DNA from: Vigna angularis
Lineage: Eukaryota > Streptophyta > Magnoliopsida > Fabales > Fabaceae
Assembly: GCF_016808095.1 (NCBI RefSeq)
Contig: NC_068978.1
Coordinates: 31,740,160-31,804,159 of the forward strand
Length of the DNA: 64,000 nucleotides
Direction of reading: 5' to 3'
The notes beneath the pieces are model-generated. The model made no database searches and was not told the origin of the DNA. It worked only from the letters and a program-made list of their open reading frames with translations. A program made the position numbers and the translations under genes. This document shows, one piece after another, positions 1-13,300 of the stretch (position 1 is the first letter of the stretch; every line of letters starts with the position of its first letter).

Positions 1-400
1 CACAGGTTGCCTCACTTAATTACAATTTTTTTAAAATAAAAAGAAATTACAAATTTTCTATAATACAAATCTAAACAAATTTGACTTCCAAATTTGACTC
101 CCAACATGAGTGTTTAATTAATTTTGAAAATAAGGAACTTAAATAATTTTTTCAAGCAAAAACAAAATAATAAATATTTTTTTATAAAATTAAAATTAAA
201 TTTTCATAAAATAAAATTAGGTAAGTGGGTTGGTGGGCCAACACGGCCCACCACGGGTTCAACCCGCATGAGCCGGGTTTAAACGAGCCGAGTTGAAATC
301 TGACCCACATAAAAAAATACAATTTTTTCTAATCCAACCCGGCTCAAACCCGTGGTGGACCAAATTGGCTCGCGGGTTGTGACCCATTTTGACAGCTCTA
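1..400. mobile_element. End of a hAT-like element (remnant)
   Basis: The stretch 225-400 is rich in GGGTT/GGCCC/CCCGC words that can fold back on each other: the block around 235-285 is complementary to that around 335-365. It ends at 400 with the complement of TAGAGCTGTCAAAATGGG. Ends of this kind, with GC-rich subterminal repeats in otherwise AT-rich DNA, are familiar from plant hAT transposons. The other end and any transposase lie outside the window. No target duplication can be checked. Confidence 0.45.
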
Positions 401-2405
401 TTTTAGATACATTCTGGAATGCATATTTAAAAAATATTTCTAAATTTAGAATTATATTACGAAATGTATATTTTGAAATACTTTTCAGATTATATAATAT
501 AGATTTATTAAAAAAAGTCAGATGTAATTTTAATTAAAGACCATTTAAGATATCTATAAATTTATGACGTAAAATTAAAAAAGAATTGCGCCGGAAAAAG
601 GTGAAAGAAAGTGTTATTGTAAACTTTTTAGTGGTATTAGGTAATATAAGTAATTAGTGAATAAAAGTAGATTGAGTGTTTCTTTCAATAACATGTAGGC
701 ATTGATCTATGTCTTTACCTATTGATATTTGTTCCACATCATACAATAAAAGTCATTTTCTTTCATTTCATTATCTTTTTATATTTTTCATTAAACATTT
801 GTAATATATCACACTTATAATTTTATCTTTATCCTTCCTTCCCATCCAGTCTAAATGAGGTGCATGTTTTCATCTCCACAAATATTTTTTACATTTTATT
901 ATTATTGATGAAAAATCATTCAAATTGCAAATTCTTATATATTTTATTTTTGTTTAACTTTTAAGTTATTTTCTTCTGTTTTTTAAATATTAAATACAAA
1001 ATTTTTTAAGTACACATGTCCTAATTTGAATTTATGTTTATTCTCTTGCACCTCTCATATGTTTTGCAACCATTGATTAGAACAAATACAAAGATCTAAG
1101 TTACACACATTATAATATCAACATGTTTCTTCTTTGAAAAATATCTCCCAACATCAATAATATGTTAGTCAATCCACTTTTTAGAAATTTTCTTCTCTAT
1201 AATTATGGAGCACCATCAACCACTTTTTCAACAACTACCATTCATATACAATTCAACAAAAATCAAGAATTATTTGTCTAAAATTCATTGCATAAATGTT
1301 GAATAATTTTGATGTGATAAATCTATACTATTATTCAAGGATGATTCTTCTTTTTCATGTTCACATTATTTTTTCAATTTTACCCTTCAAGTCTATATTT
1401 TTTTTTTCTAATTTTACTTTTCAAGTGACTTTTTTTTCAATTTAGTCATTTTTCTTAAATTTAACAATTTTAAATTAAATAAATAAAAATCATCTACAAA
1501 ATAAATACAAGTTATCTATAATTAAATTGTAAAAATTATTTAAATTTATTTGTATAATTATAAATTTATTAATTTTTGTTCTTATAAAATGTTTTCACTA
1601 GTATTAGAATAATGACAATAATAACAATGTAATATAATATAATTATGAAAAGGAAACACAACTAATATAATATAATAAGAAGACTAAGACGAGGACAACC
1701 ATGACCCATTCTAAAAAAAAAAACAACTTGTGAAGTTTCTATAAATATTTTTTCTTCAAATTATTAGAATATTGTTTACTAATTTGTATTTTAAGTTTAC
1801 CAATTTTTTTAATCTTAAAAAATATGTTAGAAAGAGAACCTCAGTAATTAACTAAGAGAGATATCTTAAATTTACAAATTGGTAAAACACATAACATAAC
1901 ATATATTAACTTATTTTCTATTATTTATAAATTAATAAAAAAAAAGTAATAACTTATCTTATGTGAAAGAATAAAAGTTATATATAATTACCAGAATAAT
2001 AGCTTATAACATTATTTTATAAATAGAAATTCAATTTTAGGGAAAAAGACGCTCTGATATCCTACGGAGTGGTGAACAAGTTTCAAAGAATAGCACCCAT
2101 TCCTTTATTATTATTTTTCTTCATTACCATAATCTCTTCGCTCACCCCAAATTATCAAAACGATCATTTTATTTATTTATTTATTTGTAAAAGTGATGTT
2201 TGAATGATTTGTTTGGGAAATTTTCTAAAACAAGTTTTTTAAAATTTTTGAAATATGATGTCTAGAGAGGAATTTGTAGAATAAGATTTTTAAAATAGAA
2301 TTTTTAAAATGCAAAATGTATTTCAAAACAAAATTAATTTATATAAAAATACATGAGTTTTTTTTAAATATGTTTATTGTCTCTAAAATTAAATTATATG
2401 TTAAA

Positions 2406-2455
<50 letters not shown>

Positions 2456-2555
2456 TTTTCAAACTTAAAAATAATAATAAATACAAACTTCTCAATCTAA
2501 AATATCATTTTTGATAGTGAAATTTTTTGAAAGAGTTTTATTAAATGGGTATATT
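401..2555. other. AT-rich intergenic DNA, no gene seen
   Basis: Long A/T runs, with short open frames only by chance. I see no conserved protein, RNA gene or element end apart from the AT microsatellite listed separately. Confidence 0.6.
2410..2453. repeat. (AT)n microsatellite
   Basis: About 22 uninterrupted AT dinucleotides, directly visible. Confidence 0.95.
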
Positions 2556-3109
2556 AGGTTTAATCATTTCCGAGAATTTTTGTCTATGATAACTTAATCA
2601 TTTTTGAGGTTTTTATTTTGGGTGATTTAATAATTTCCAATATCCTTATTGAAAATCTTAAATAGATTTCTTAATCGTTTCAATTGAGTTTTTTTTCAAA
2701 ATTGTTCCACTTAGACTTTCACAGTTAAAATGGGTCAACTGCGTTAGACAAACATTGATGTCACATGCTGATGTTGGTGTTTTAAATGATTTGGAGTTTT
2801 TTATTAGTCTAGGTGATTCTGACATGTATTTTTTTTTTTAAATTAAAAAAAATTGATAAAAGTGAGTTAAATTGAATAGTTTCTTCGAATTAGGGATTGG
2901 GAAAAGAAATTGAGAGTTTAGGGTTCATTCACAAAAAAAATAGAAATCAATTTCAGAAATTAAGGATTCATATTGGGAAATTAGGATTCATTGAATTTCA
3001 AATTGAGTGACTTTAGGGATTTCGTAATTGTCGTCAACTGTGGGACCTTCTTTTATTGGAATTGCAAGGTCGAATCATGTGGTCATTGAAGCTAAATCGC
3101 AACAAAGGT

Positions 3110-3705
<596 letters not shown>

Positions 3706-3989
3706 TGTAAGAAGAGGAGACTTCTACGTTATCCTTTGACCGAGATATTTGGAGTTACTTCGTGGTTGTAATTGTAGTCAAATGTTTGAGATATGTTGGA
3801 TTTAAAGATTTGTGATACTCTATAGGAGGAGGTTCAATATTCGAAGACAGGTTGAAGTCTTTGTGTGATGACACTAGGCCATGCATATGGTTAACTTAGC
3901 TAGGCTAAATGGTTAGGTTCATGTATTCATGGTACACATTGTTTCTAAATAAACCCCAAGTGATACACATGCTGAAGCCTAAAATTTGT

Positions 3990-4600
3990 CACATGAATTT
4001 AATGGACCATGTTTGAGTGAGACGTCGAACAACAACTTTGATGATAATGTAAGTTGGGGGAAAGAGAGAAGTTTGTCAGATGATGATTGACAATTTGAAG
4101 AATTAGTTAGTGGATCAGATAGTGATGGAGAACTTAATGATATAGAGGGTTATGGAAAGTTTGGAACATTTTCTATGCCAAAAAGTATGGTTGATTTTAA
4201 ATGGGAAGTTGGAACATATTTTGCTGAAAAACAAAACATTTTAAAAGGATATATGATTATGCCCATGAGCTGTTGGCAAGAAATCCAGGATCAACAGTGA
4301 AAGTAAAGGTTGAAGATAATGAGAGTAAAGTAATTTTCAAGAGATTTTACGCATGTATGAAGGCATGCAAAGACAAATTTGTGTCATGCAGGCCAGTAAT
4401 TGGATTAGAGTTTTCTTGAAAGGGAACTATGGTAGAGAGTTGTTCACGGTTGTTGGACGATATGCCAATGACCAAATGTTGTCTATTACATATGTTGTGG
4501 TTGAAGTAGAGAACAAGGATTCATGAACCTGGTTTCTGGAACCACTGATTGATGACCTTGGTGGGAGTGAACGAGATTAGGGTTTTGCTTCTGCCATCCA
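3990..4600 (+). pseudogene. MULE (MuDR-type) transposase, decayed
   Basis: Read across frames, the stretch shows transposase landmarks in order: an acidic ELVSGSDSDGELND stretch (about 4100), FKWEVGTYFAEKQN (about 4195), YDYAHELLARNPGS (about 4248), KRFYACMKACKDKFVSCRP (about 4340), GRYANDQMLSITYVVVEVEN (about 4460) and TWFLEPLIDDLGG (about 4530). These match the MuDR region that leads into the DDE domain. Stops and frameshifts separate the blocks and the C-terminal half is missing, so it cannot make a transposase. It lies inside matching terminal repeats, which supports the call. Confidence 0.8.
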
Positions 4601-5129
4601 TTATATGTGAAAGACGAACATGAATGGTTCATCTTCAAATCTATATTACTTCAACCATAACACTGAAAAAGAACAAAGAACTAATCAACCAAAAACCACC
4701 AAGAACATCGAATAACTACATCAACGAAGATCAACACTTTCTTAGCAAACAAACAACCTAACAACCAATATCATATGCCATTTTATTAGGAATTGAATAA
4801 CAACAAACACCTTGGAACAAGTACAACGAAAAACATCTACAATCCCTTTTTATTATAAATTGAAGTTATCAGGGATTCAAAATTATAAATTGTACGAAGT
4901 TTTTCTAATTATTTTATTTCAAAACAACTTAAATCCACGTAACTCACAAAATAAGTGAGTCACATGATTTAAAACACCAACATCAACATATCAAGTTAAC
5001 ATCTGTCTAACACTGTTAGTTTAATTTATCGACAGATCTAATTAAAACAATTTTATAAAAATAAAAATCTAATTAAGACGAAAATTAAAATTAAGGAACC
5101 AAATTGAAATTTTGGGAATGATTAAACCT

Positions 5130-6180
5130 TATATTACTATTGTTTTTAAAGTTCGAATATTAAATTTATTAGAATTTAAGTAAAAAATAAACTTAAATTT
5201 TATGTAAAATTTTATAAACTAATTGTTTCAGTTTAATTGGGGTCCGATGTTATCCGTCTTCAATCCTAGCCTCTTCTGCCTGCAGATATGCCCTTCACTA
5301 TGTCAGTCCGTTCGTCCAGTGTTTAAGTTGTCCTCCCGATCAGCGGTGGTCGTGCAGAAAAGCTGCCCTTTCTGTATTCTGATAGTAATTTGGAATAAGA
5401 TCATCTTACTTGAACATTAATATTGTATTTATTGGCCTCATAATTGTCCAGCCCATTAATTATATTAGTTATTTATTAATACAATATATTTGTGCAATAT
5501 AATATGCCAATCACCCATAAATGCCATATATTTATCCTTGATATGGTCATTAAATATATTAACTAGCCATTAATGACATCCATCTTACCTGACTCGCGAT
5601 CACTGGATTATGGATCGGTGTAAAAGACACTCTCCCCTCAAACGGTCGGCTATCTGGATATAGTAGACTAATACATATTTAAAATCTTTTTCTAGAACCA
5701 ATTCTATTTATCTTTTGTGTCTCTCTATAGTGAGAAAGGGAGATACAACTATGGAAGAGGACAATGGCGGTGTTTTGCAAGGAACCAGAATATCTTAAGA
5801 ACAACCACCTTTTCGGGATGGGTAGGTGTAGTTAGTCAGACATTCAACACTTCTTTTCCACACCTATTGACTAATTCCTAGTTTTATTATTAAGTTTGTG
5901 CAGAGTGAAGCAATTGTGGACACATTTTTATATTTATTTAACATATAATATAAAAACAAAATAATCATTAAAAATATGAAAAAAATTATATTATTTTAAA
6001 AAATATAAAATAAAAAAGATTTGGATCAAATAAATATAAAAATTTTACGTGTGAAAGTATTATTTTTCTTTTCAATATTTCTAAACTATTACACCAGTTT
6101 ATTTTAACATACAAAGTAAATTTCAAAGAAAGATTATCCAAAAAAATAAATATAAATTTCCTTAATTTATTTATTTTGCA
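5130..6180. other. Intergenic DNA upstream of the receptor kinase
   Basis: A less AT-rich patch at about 5230-5350 and 5580-5660 resembles retroelement LTR sequence, but I see no matching partner or ends. The remainder is AT-rich. No gene is supported. Confidence 0.45.
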
Positions 6181-6187
6181 TTAAGCT

Positions 6188-6197
6188 TTTATATATA
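6188..6197 (+). promoter_or_regulatory. Candidate TATA box of the lectin receptor kinase gene
   Basis: TTTATATATA about 210 bases before the ATG at 6406, in an AT-rich upstream region. This is a position and motif match only. Confidence 0.4.
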
Positions 6198-6405
6198 CGC
6201 ACAGATAGAATATATCGAAGACAAGACGACATTATCTTTCATGGATCAGCTTCACGTTGAGGCATAATTCATAGCCCAAGCAACTTGCATATGTTGTCAT
6301 TTTCGATTTGATTCTTTCTCTGTTTTTATTTATTATTCAACCGCTAGAACCCCACCAGGAAGACATAAAACAGCAAGGCATAGCATAGCATGAGAAAATT
6401 CATCA

Positions 6406-9399
6406 ATGGCAGCTTCAACACTGTGTTTGGCTCTTCTCGTTCCTCTCATCTTCTTCCCTAGCTTTCATGCTTCATCTTCCGTCTCTCTCTCCGTAGAGAA
6501 CTTCAAAGAAGAAGTCATAGTGTCATCACCCAAAGCAACATTCACGGCAGGCTTTTACGCCGTCGGACAAAACGCTTTCTGCTTCGCAGTATGGTACACC
6601 CACTCACCAGACACCCTTGTTTGGATCGCCAACCGGGACCAACCGGTTAACGGAAAACGCTCCACGCTCTCCCTTCTCAAATCCGGTAACCTCGTACTCA
6701 CCGACGCCGGTCAGTTGCAAGTGTGGTCCACCGGCACCACCACCTCATCCAGACAAGTCCGCTTACATTTGTACGACACCGGCAACCTCGTACTCCTCGA
6801 AGATTCCTCCGACAGCGCTGTTTTGTGGCAGAGCTTCGATTTCCCGACCAACACACTTCTTCCAAACCAGCCTCTGAGAGGGAGCACCAACCTCGTTTCC
6901 TCGAGAAGCGGGAGCAACCACTCCTCCGGTTTCTACAGGCTCTTCTTCGACTTCGAGAATGTTCTGCGGCTCATGTACCAGGGCCCTCGAGTTTCCAGCG
7001 TTTTCTGGCCCTACGCTTGGCTTCAGAGCAACAACTTCGGTAATGGCAACGGCAGATCCACTTTCAACGATAGCAGGGTTGCTGTGCTTGATGAGTTGGG
7101 TGGCGTGCTTTCTTCCGACAACTACACTTTCAGAACGATCGATTACGGGACGGTGCTTCAGCGGAGATTGACCCTCGATCATGACGGTAATGTGAGGGTC
7201 TACAGCATGGTAGATGGACAAGAGAAGTGGGTGGTATCAGGGCTGTTTCGCCCACAACCTTGTTTTATCCATGGCATTTGTGGACCCAATAGTTACTGCA
7301 CAAATAACCCAACAACTGGCAGAAAGTGTTCCTGCCTTCCAGGTATTTCAGGAAAGTGGTAGAGGAAACTTTTTGGATAAAGTTCTTATTAAAAGTGGTA
7401 AATAAGAAGTTAAAACGCACTGAGTTTCTCCATGAACTAAAAGTCGACTTTGCTGTCTCAGTTTTTGAAGAAGTTAAAAGAAAAGAACTTTCGTCAAAAT
7501 TGCAGTATGTATGATTATTTTAGCTCAGTAAAGAAGTTCAGTTAAGATTTTCTGATTTTCTTCTGTGATAAGTACTTATGGAGAAAGTATTCAAACTTAT
7601 GCCAAGTACTTCATTTTTTTTATAGAGGTTCTTTCCTTTAACTTTTCCTAAAACCTGGTTTTTTTCTTGTACATAAGATGGTTTTTATTTGACTTTCTTC
7701 TGCGTAGGTAAACTCATCAGTTAGTTCTTATGTGAAAAGAAAGTAATGTTAAAATAAATTAAGCTTTTCCCATGCATATTCTAAATCAAATTTTGCTATA
7801 AAAGTTTATTTGAAGTTACAAGATAAGTTTATTTAATTCATTTTACTTCATGTGTTTCCCCCTTATAATTGTTTATATATATGGTTGTCTCCTCCTGTAG
7901 TGTTCATTGAGAAATTTATGCTATCAGGTCACAGATGGATTGATAGTCAAGACTGGACTCTAGGTTGCAGACCGAATTTTGATCCTTGGTGCAACACCAC
8001 TAAGCAAGAGTCTCGTTTCGTGGGCTTATCTGAATTTGATTTTTATGGATATGATTACGGCTTCTATCAGAATCACACTTACGAACAATGTGTGAATCAG
8101 TGCTTGAAGTTGTGCGAATGCAAAGGGTTTCAGTTCAGTTTTTCGGACCAAGGTGGTTTCGGTAGTCAGTGCTACCTGAAGACACAGTTGCTGAATGGGC
8201 ATCATTCAGTAAGTTTCTCGGGATCATTCTTCCTGAGACTGCCTTTGTCTCAGGACTATGAGAACCCCATCAGTAATGTTTTGGTTTGCGGGGGAAATAG
8301 CGGAGGAGTGAAAGAACTAGAAAGACCGTATGTGGAAGAAAAAGAAAATGGATCGGTGAGGTTCATGCTGTGGTTTGCGTGTGCCTTGGGAGGACTTGAG
8401 GTTCTGTGCTTCTTTCTGGTGTGGTGTTTTCTGTTTAGGAATAATGCTGACAAACAAGCCTATGTTCTTGCTGCGGAAACAGGGTTTAGGAAATTCAGTT
8501 ACTCTGAATTGAAACAAGCTTCCAAAGGTTTCGGTGAAGAGATTGGAAGGGGTGGTGGAGGTACAGTGTATAAAGGTGTCTTGTCTGATCATCGGGTTGT
8601 GGCGATAAAAAGACTACATGAAGTAGCAAGCCAAGGAGAAAGTGAGTTCCTGGCTGAAGTAAGTATCATTGGAAGACTTAACCACATGAACTTAATTGGC
8701 ATGTTAGGGTTTTGTGCGGAGGGAAAATATAGGTTGTTGGTTTATGAGTACATGGAGAATGGTTCTTTAGCTGAGAACCTTTCATCGAGTTTAAATGTTC
8801 TTGATTGGACCAAGAGGTATAACATTGCTTTGGGAACTGCAAGGGGTCTTGCTTACTTGCATGAAGAATGCTTGGAGTGGATTTTGCATTGTGATATCAA
8901 GCCCCAAAATATACTTCTCGACTCTGATTACCAACCTAAGGTAGCTGATTTTGGGTTGTCTAAGCTACTTAACCGGAACAACCTCGACAATTCAACCTTC
9001 TCGAGAATAAGAGGAACAAGAGGCTACATGGCACCGGAGTGGCTTTTCAACTTGCCAATCACTTCCAAGGTGGATGTCTACAGCTATGGCGTTGTTGTCT
9101 TGGAGATGATAACTGGAAGGAACCCAACAGCAGGTATCCAACTCTCAGAATTGGACGCTGAATCACATAATCATGGGAGGTTAGTGACATGGGTGAGGGA
9201 GAAAAGGAAGAAAGGGTCAGAAGTGGGATCATCTTGGGTGGATCAAATAGTTGACCCTGCTTTGGGATCAAAGTATGATAGGAATGAAATTGAGATATTA
9301 GCTACGGTGGCTTTGGAATGTGTAGAGGAAGAGAAAGATGTGAGACCCAGCATGAGTCATGTTGTTGAGAGGCTCCAAAGTTACGAGCACAATTCTTGA
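6406..9399 (+). CDS. G-type lectin S-receptor-like Ser/Thr kinase (ZmPK1-like), two exons
   Basis: Exons 6406-7342 and 7928-9399 join across a 585-base GT-AG intron. A split Gly codon links CSCLP to GHRWIDSQDW and gives 802 residues, a usual length for ZmPK1-type kinases. In order there are a signal peptide (about 1-25), a B-type mannose-binding lectin domain (about 27-150), an S-locus glycoprotein region, a Cys-rich EGF/PAN region (about 285-410) and a membrane helix (about 459-482). The cytoplasmic kinase has the Gly loop at 518-528, Lys540 in VAIK, HCD at 633-635, DFG at 653-655 and APE at 681-683. HCD in place of HRD makes it a non-RD kinase, a class often linked to immune receptors. It should be a plasma-membrane receptor; the ligand is unknown. 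All key kinase residues are present. Relatives are often intronless, so the intron deserves transcript support. Confidence 0.9.
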
Positions 9400-10368
9400 T
9401 GGTTTTGAACAAAGAATAGCCAGACATTGCAAGGTTTTCACCTACCTTGTTTGTTTATCATCCACGGTATCAGTTCCTCTTGTTTTTTGGTAGATTCAGC
9501 CTATCATAAATTGTCAGTTTGTGCCTTGTGGTAAATCTTTTATTCTTGTGCAGTTTAGTCTTGCTGTTGTATATCATATTCTGGTGCTTTGAAATCGTAA
9601 GTTGTTACAGTTGTAGAATATTTCCATTAATTGCAGTATACTCTTTTGTTCCTTTAACATTATCTGTTGTGTGATTCCAACTTTATCATAAAATTAGTTA
9701 CTTAGTACATATTCAATCTTAAAATTATGGCAACAATTTTGAAGATATAGTTTTACAATGATACCCAGTTTTGTAATAAGCTCTGAATTGCATATTCTTT
9801 CGGGATTACATATTCTTTCTTATAATCCCAATTGCTGTGCCAATAAGCTAGGGTTAAAAGATACAAAATGAATGATTCCCCTGGATATTTGAGCTATCAG
9901 GACACCTGTCTCTTGAGAGCTTTGCAATTAATTTAGTAGGTCATTGGCAGCATCAAACTACAGATATTATTCATAAAATTTACAAACTGGAATAAAAAAA
10001 TAATAGAAGATAGCAAAATTGATCATTTGTACCAAATAATGTCTCTTTCCATGCCATATCTAACATCCCCAGTTGAATAGAAATATGGTGCCAATTTCTA
10101 GTTGCCTAAATTAGTAAAGGACATGACTCTACTCCATATTAATGCTTCCTCAGAAAAACAAACCATCCACTTCGAGGGAAGAAAAAGAGAAAAAACAAGG
10201 AAAAGAAACAGAAAGAAAATGAGATTTGAAGGGTAAGGATGATACTAACTAAGTCTGATGCTAGGAGCCTCGGGTTAAGCAGTTTGTTTGTGTTAATAAC
10301 TAACCAACTGTAGAGAATGTCCAAGATATCAAATTCATCTTTGCATAGAGATGGGATTCCCATACTTT
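9400..10368. other. Region between two convergent genes
   Basis: This holds the 3' untranslated DNA of the receptor kinase (forward) and of the vacuolar sorting receptor (reverse). I see no further gene. Confidence 0.6.
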
Positions 10369-13300
10369 CTAGACATCTCCTTGAGCATGAATAGAAGTCT
10401 CCGGTTGATTATCCAAGGGCATATATTGGGCCATAATTGCCCTTATCTCAGAGTCCATGTATCTCTGCAGAAAAATGTTTCCTCTTGTAAGTTAAACGAG
10501 TTTAGGATGTCAATGCTTAAATTGTGCGCTTGTATTATAACTAAAACATCATAAAAAGAAAGACAGAAGAAACTGATTGTCATTTGAACCAGCAAATCAG
10601 GACCAACATAATATGCTGACTAAATGGAATGAGAAAGTATTAATAAAATGAAAAGATGATTTAACAAAATGTAGTTATATTTTCTTAGAGCTATAGGTAT
10701 TGTATTTTTTAATTAAAAAAAACAATATTATTGTTGCATTACTATATTGACTGCAATCCTAACTAGATTTGTACCACAATCAGTATTACTTACTTGCAAC
10801 ATCGAAATTTAAGAGAAAATAGTACAAAAGGACTAAAGGTGGTGTGTGACTTCATTAATTCTTTTATTAAACTTCAGATAGTTTATTTTAAGACAGTTTT
10901 TCTTCTTTTTAGTACTTGTTCAAACACTTAATCTTGATACCGCCTTGACTTATAGCCTTGTCTTAGGTGACCTGCATCTTGTTCCTCTTACATTGTACAT
11001 CCTTCTCAGAAATATTCTTATGTACCACTTACTGAGTGCTGCATCATCTTGGGAGTGTTCAGTCTTTATTTTCAACTATTATGTTGAATTGTTTTGGTAT
11101 TTACGATGGTGTTTTGACCTCGTACATATTGAGCATTGTAGTGTAACTGTATTTTCTGAAACTAGATGTGCGAAGGAAACTCTCTTCCTTCCTGACTCTA
11201 ATCAGAGGAGTCTTTCACAAATCTTGCCTCAACACTGGGAAAATGGATTTTTTTATGTTTTGAAGACTATAAATACTGAAATAATTCAAATTAACATAAT
11301 AGCTTTTTATCTAGATCTGCCTTAAGGAATATTTGTCAAAGTCATACTGTTTAAAGGACAATCAAAGGAGTTAGAATTATACCCGGATTCTGTACTTGTA
11401 AAATGCATACCCCCCGGCACCAGCAACAGCCAATATCAGAATAACCATCCAAACGATGCCCCCACCGGTCACCGAAGCAGCATATTTTCCTGCATATTTG
11501 TAAGATATAGCAAATGTGAAAATGAGTAAATTATTATTTTAGTCTCAACAACCATGCAAAGATGATCAACATAGATAATTAGAAAGCCCAGAATAAAATT
11601 CAGAAACTACATACAGTATAAATAAAAATAAAATGCCAATGTGGCAACCAGTGCAAAGTCATGTTTTCCATGAAGAATCATCTATCAAATTTTAACGAGC
11701 GAACAAAATCTGCTGATCCAGTTAGTCAGGCATAAAAAATGCCATACAAACAAATTCAGAAAAATGTTAAAAGTAAAAACTCACCAATGCACATATCATT
11801 TTCTCGCGTGTAGAACAAACCATCAGTACATGAGCATTCATAACTTCCCCAAGTATTTTTGCATTGACATTCTGGGCATTGGCAGGCCAATTTTTCCTTG
11901 CATTCATCCAGATCTACAACATAATCAAAACAAGAAATTTTAAGAAACAAATGTCAGATTTGCAGAATAGCTAATGGCATAGCATAACTATTTCACCAAT
12001 ATTAGTTCATGATTGATGTATGTGCCATTCAAAGGATAGGTACTAGAGGGGTAATGTTATATCTTCCTACACTAACCTCCTGTTAATTCTCCTAATATCT
12101 AATAATGTATTAAGAAAAATAAAGGTAAATATATTTTTATGATGAAAACAAAAACATCCAGTGCTCTTTTCATTAGGTTGTAAGTTTTAATGCAGGATGT
12201 TGTAAGAAGATTTATAACTATTTATATTAGAACAGTTCAAAAAAAATTTGAATGTCATAGTACCTTTACAGGAGTTGACTCCATCTCCCTGGAATCCAGG
12301 TGGACACTTGCAACCTTTGGTGTGGTCATCCTGCATAATCATTTAAGAAAGCATATATCAACATTAAAAGAAAAAAAACATACAAGCAAGAAAATTGAAA
12401 AGAGGATGAAGAGGATTACTTACAATACAAGCAGAGAAAGTCGTGCTACCTCTGGTTTCTTTCCAACAACCTCCGTTGTTGATTGCACACCTCAAGGCCC
12501 CTGTAGCTGCTTTGAAATAAAAATGTGAATGTGAATTTATATTTTGAATTTATAGCGTGGAGATTATCACATGAAGCAATTGATCTAAATAAAGAAAGTA
12601 ATTTACCTTCACAATGGGTATATCCATCACCAACAAACTGCACATTTTGTATAACTGGGCATTCGCATACTCTTCCTCTGAAAGTGTCCTACAATTTTGA
12701 AAGTGAAAAAACCAAGCCTTACTCCACATGTATTGAAGTACACTAATATGAACATTCACAGAAATATGGCACAACATTGAGTTAACCAAATACCCTGCAC
12801 GCAGTAATGTTAGCAGCAGCGTCCTGCCAACAACCACCATTGTTCTGCAAACACTCATTAGTTTCCATGTCTGAAAAGGATAAGCAAAGGTACGTAATAT
12901 CAATTCTTCTATCCAAAACGACAACATATATTACACATTGCCAGCTGAAAGATTTGATAAGATTTAATTTATTGGCTCTTCTCCTAGGATGTTTGGGAGG
13001 GGTACGAGGAGTAAAGAAGAAATGCAAAAAGGGACCTGGAGTTAAGCAAATTGATGGCTCAGTAGTTTCTTGGAAGCCTGAGCATATTGCCTTGAGTACT
13101 GCTGCTTTTGATAGCTTACCTAAAAGTGGTTGAAAATTAAAATTACACAGCAGAACAGGGTTAAACAGCCACGAAGATATTCAGAAAGGTTATCAAACCT
13201 CTATATTGTCTGTTGTTTATAATAAGAGTAGGTAGTATAGTAACATCTCCACGATCGCCGTTACCAATCTGAAACAAAAATTCATTAACCAACAGAAGGG

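Noticed and set aside
7852..7927. ATG at 7852 as start of a separate kinase gene
   Set aside because: The codons before 7928 fit an intron tail; joining to the first exon restores the lectin-PAN-kinase order in frame.
10945..11325. 126-codon forward frame
   Set aside because: Lies in the last intron of the reverse-strand vacuolar sorting receptor and shows no family pattern.
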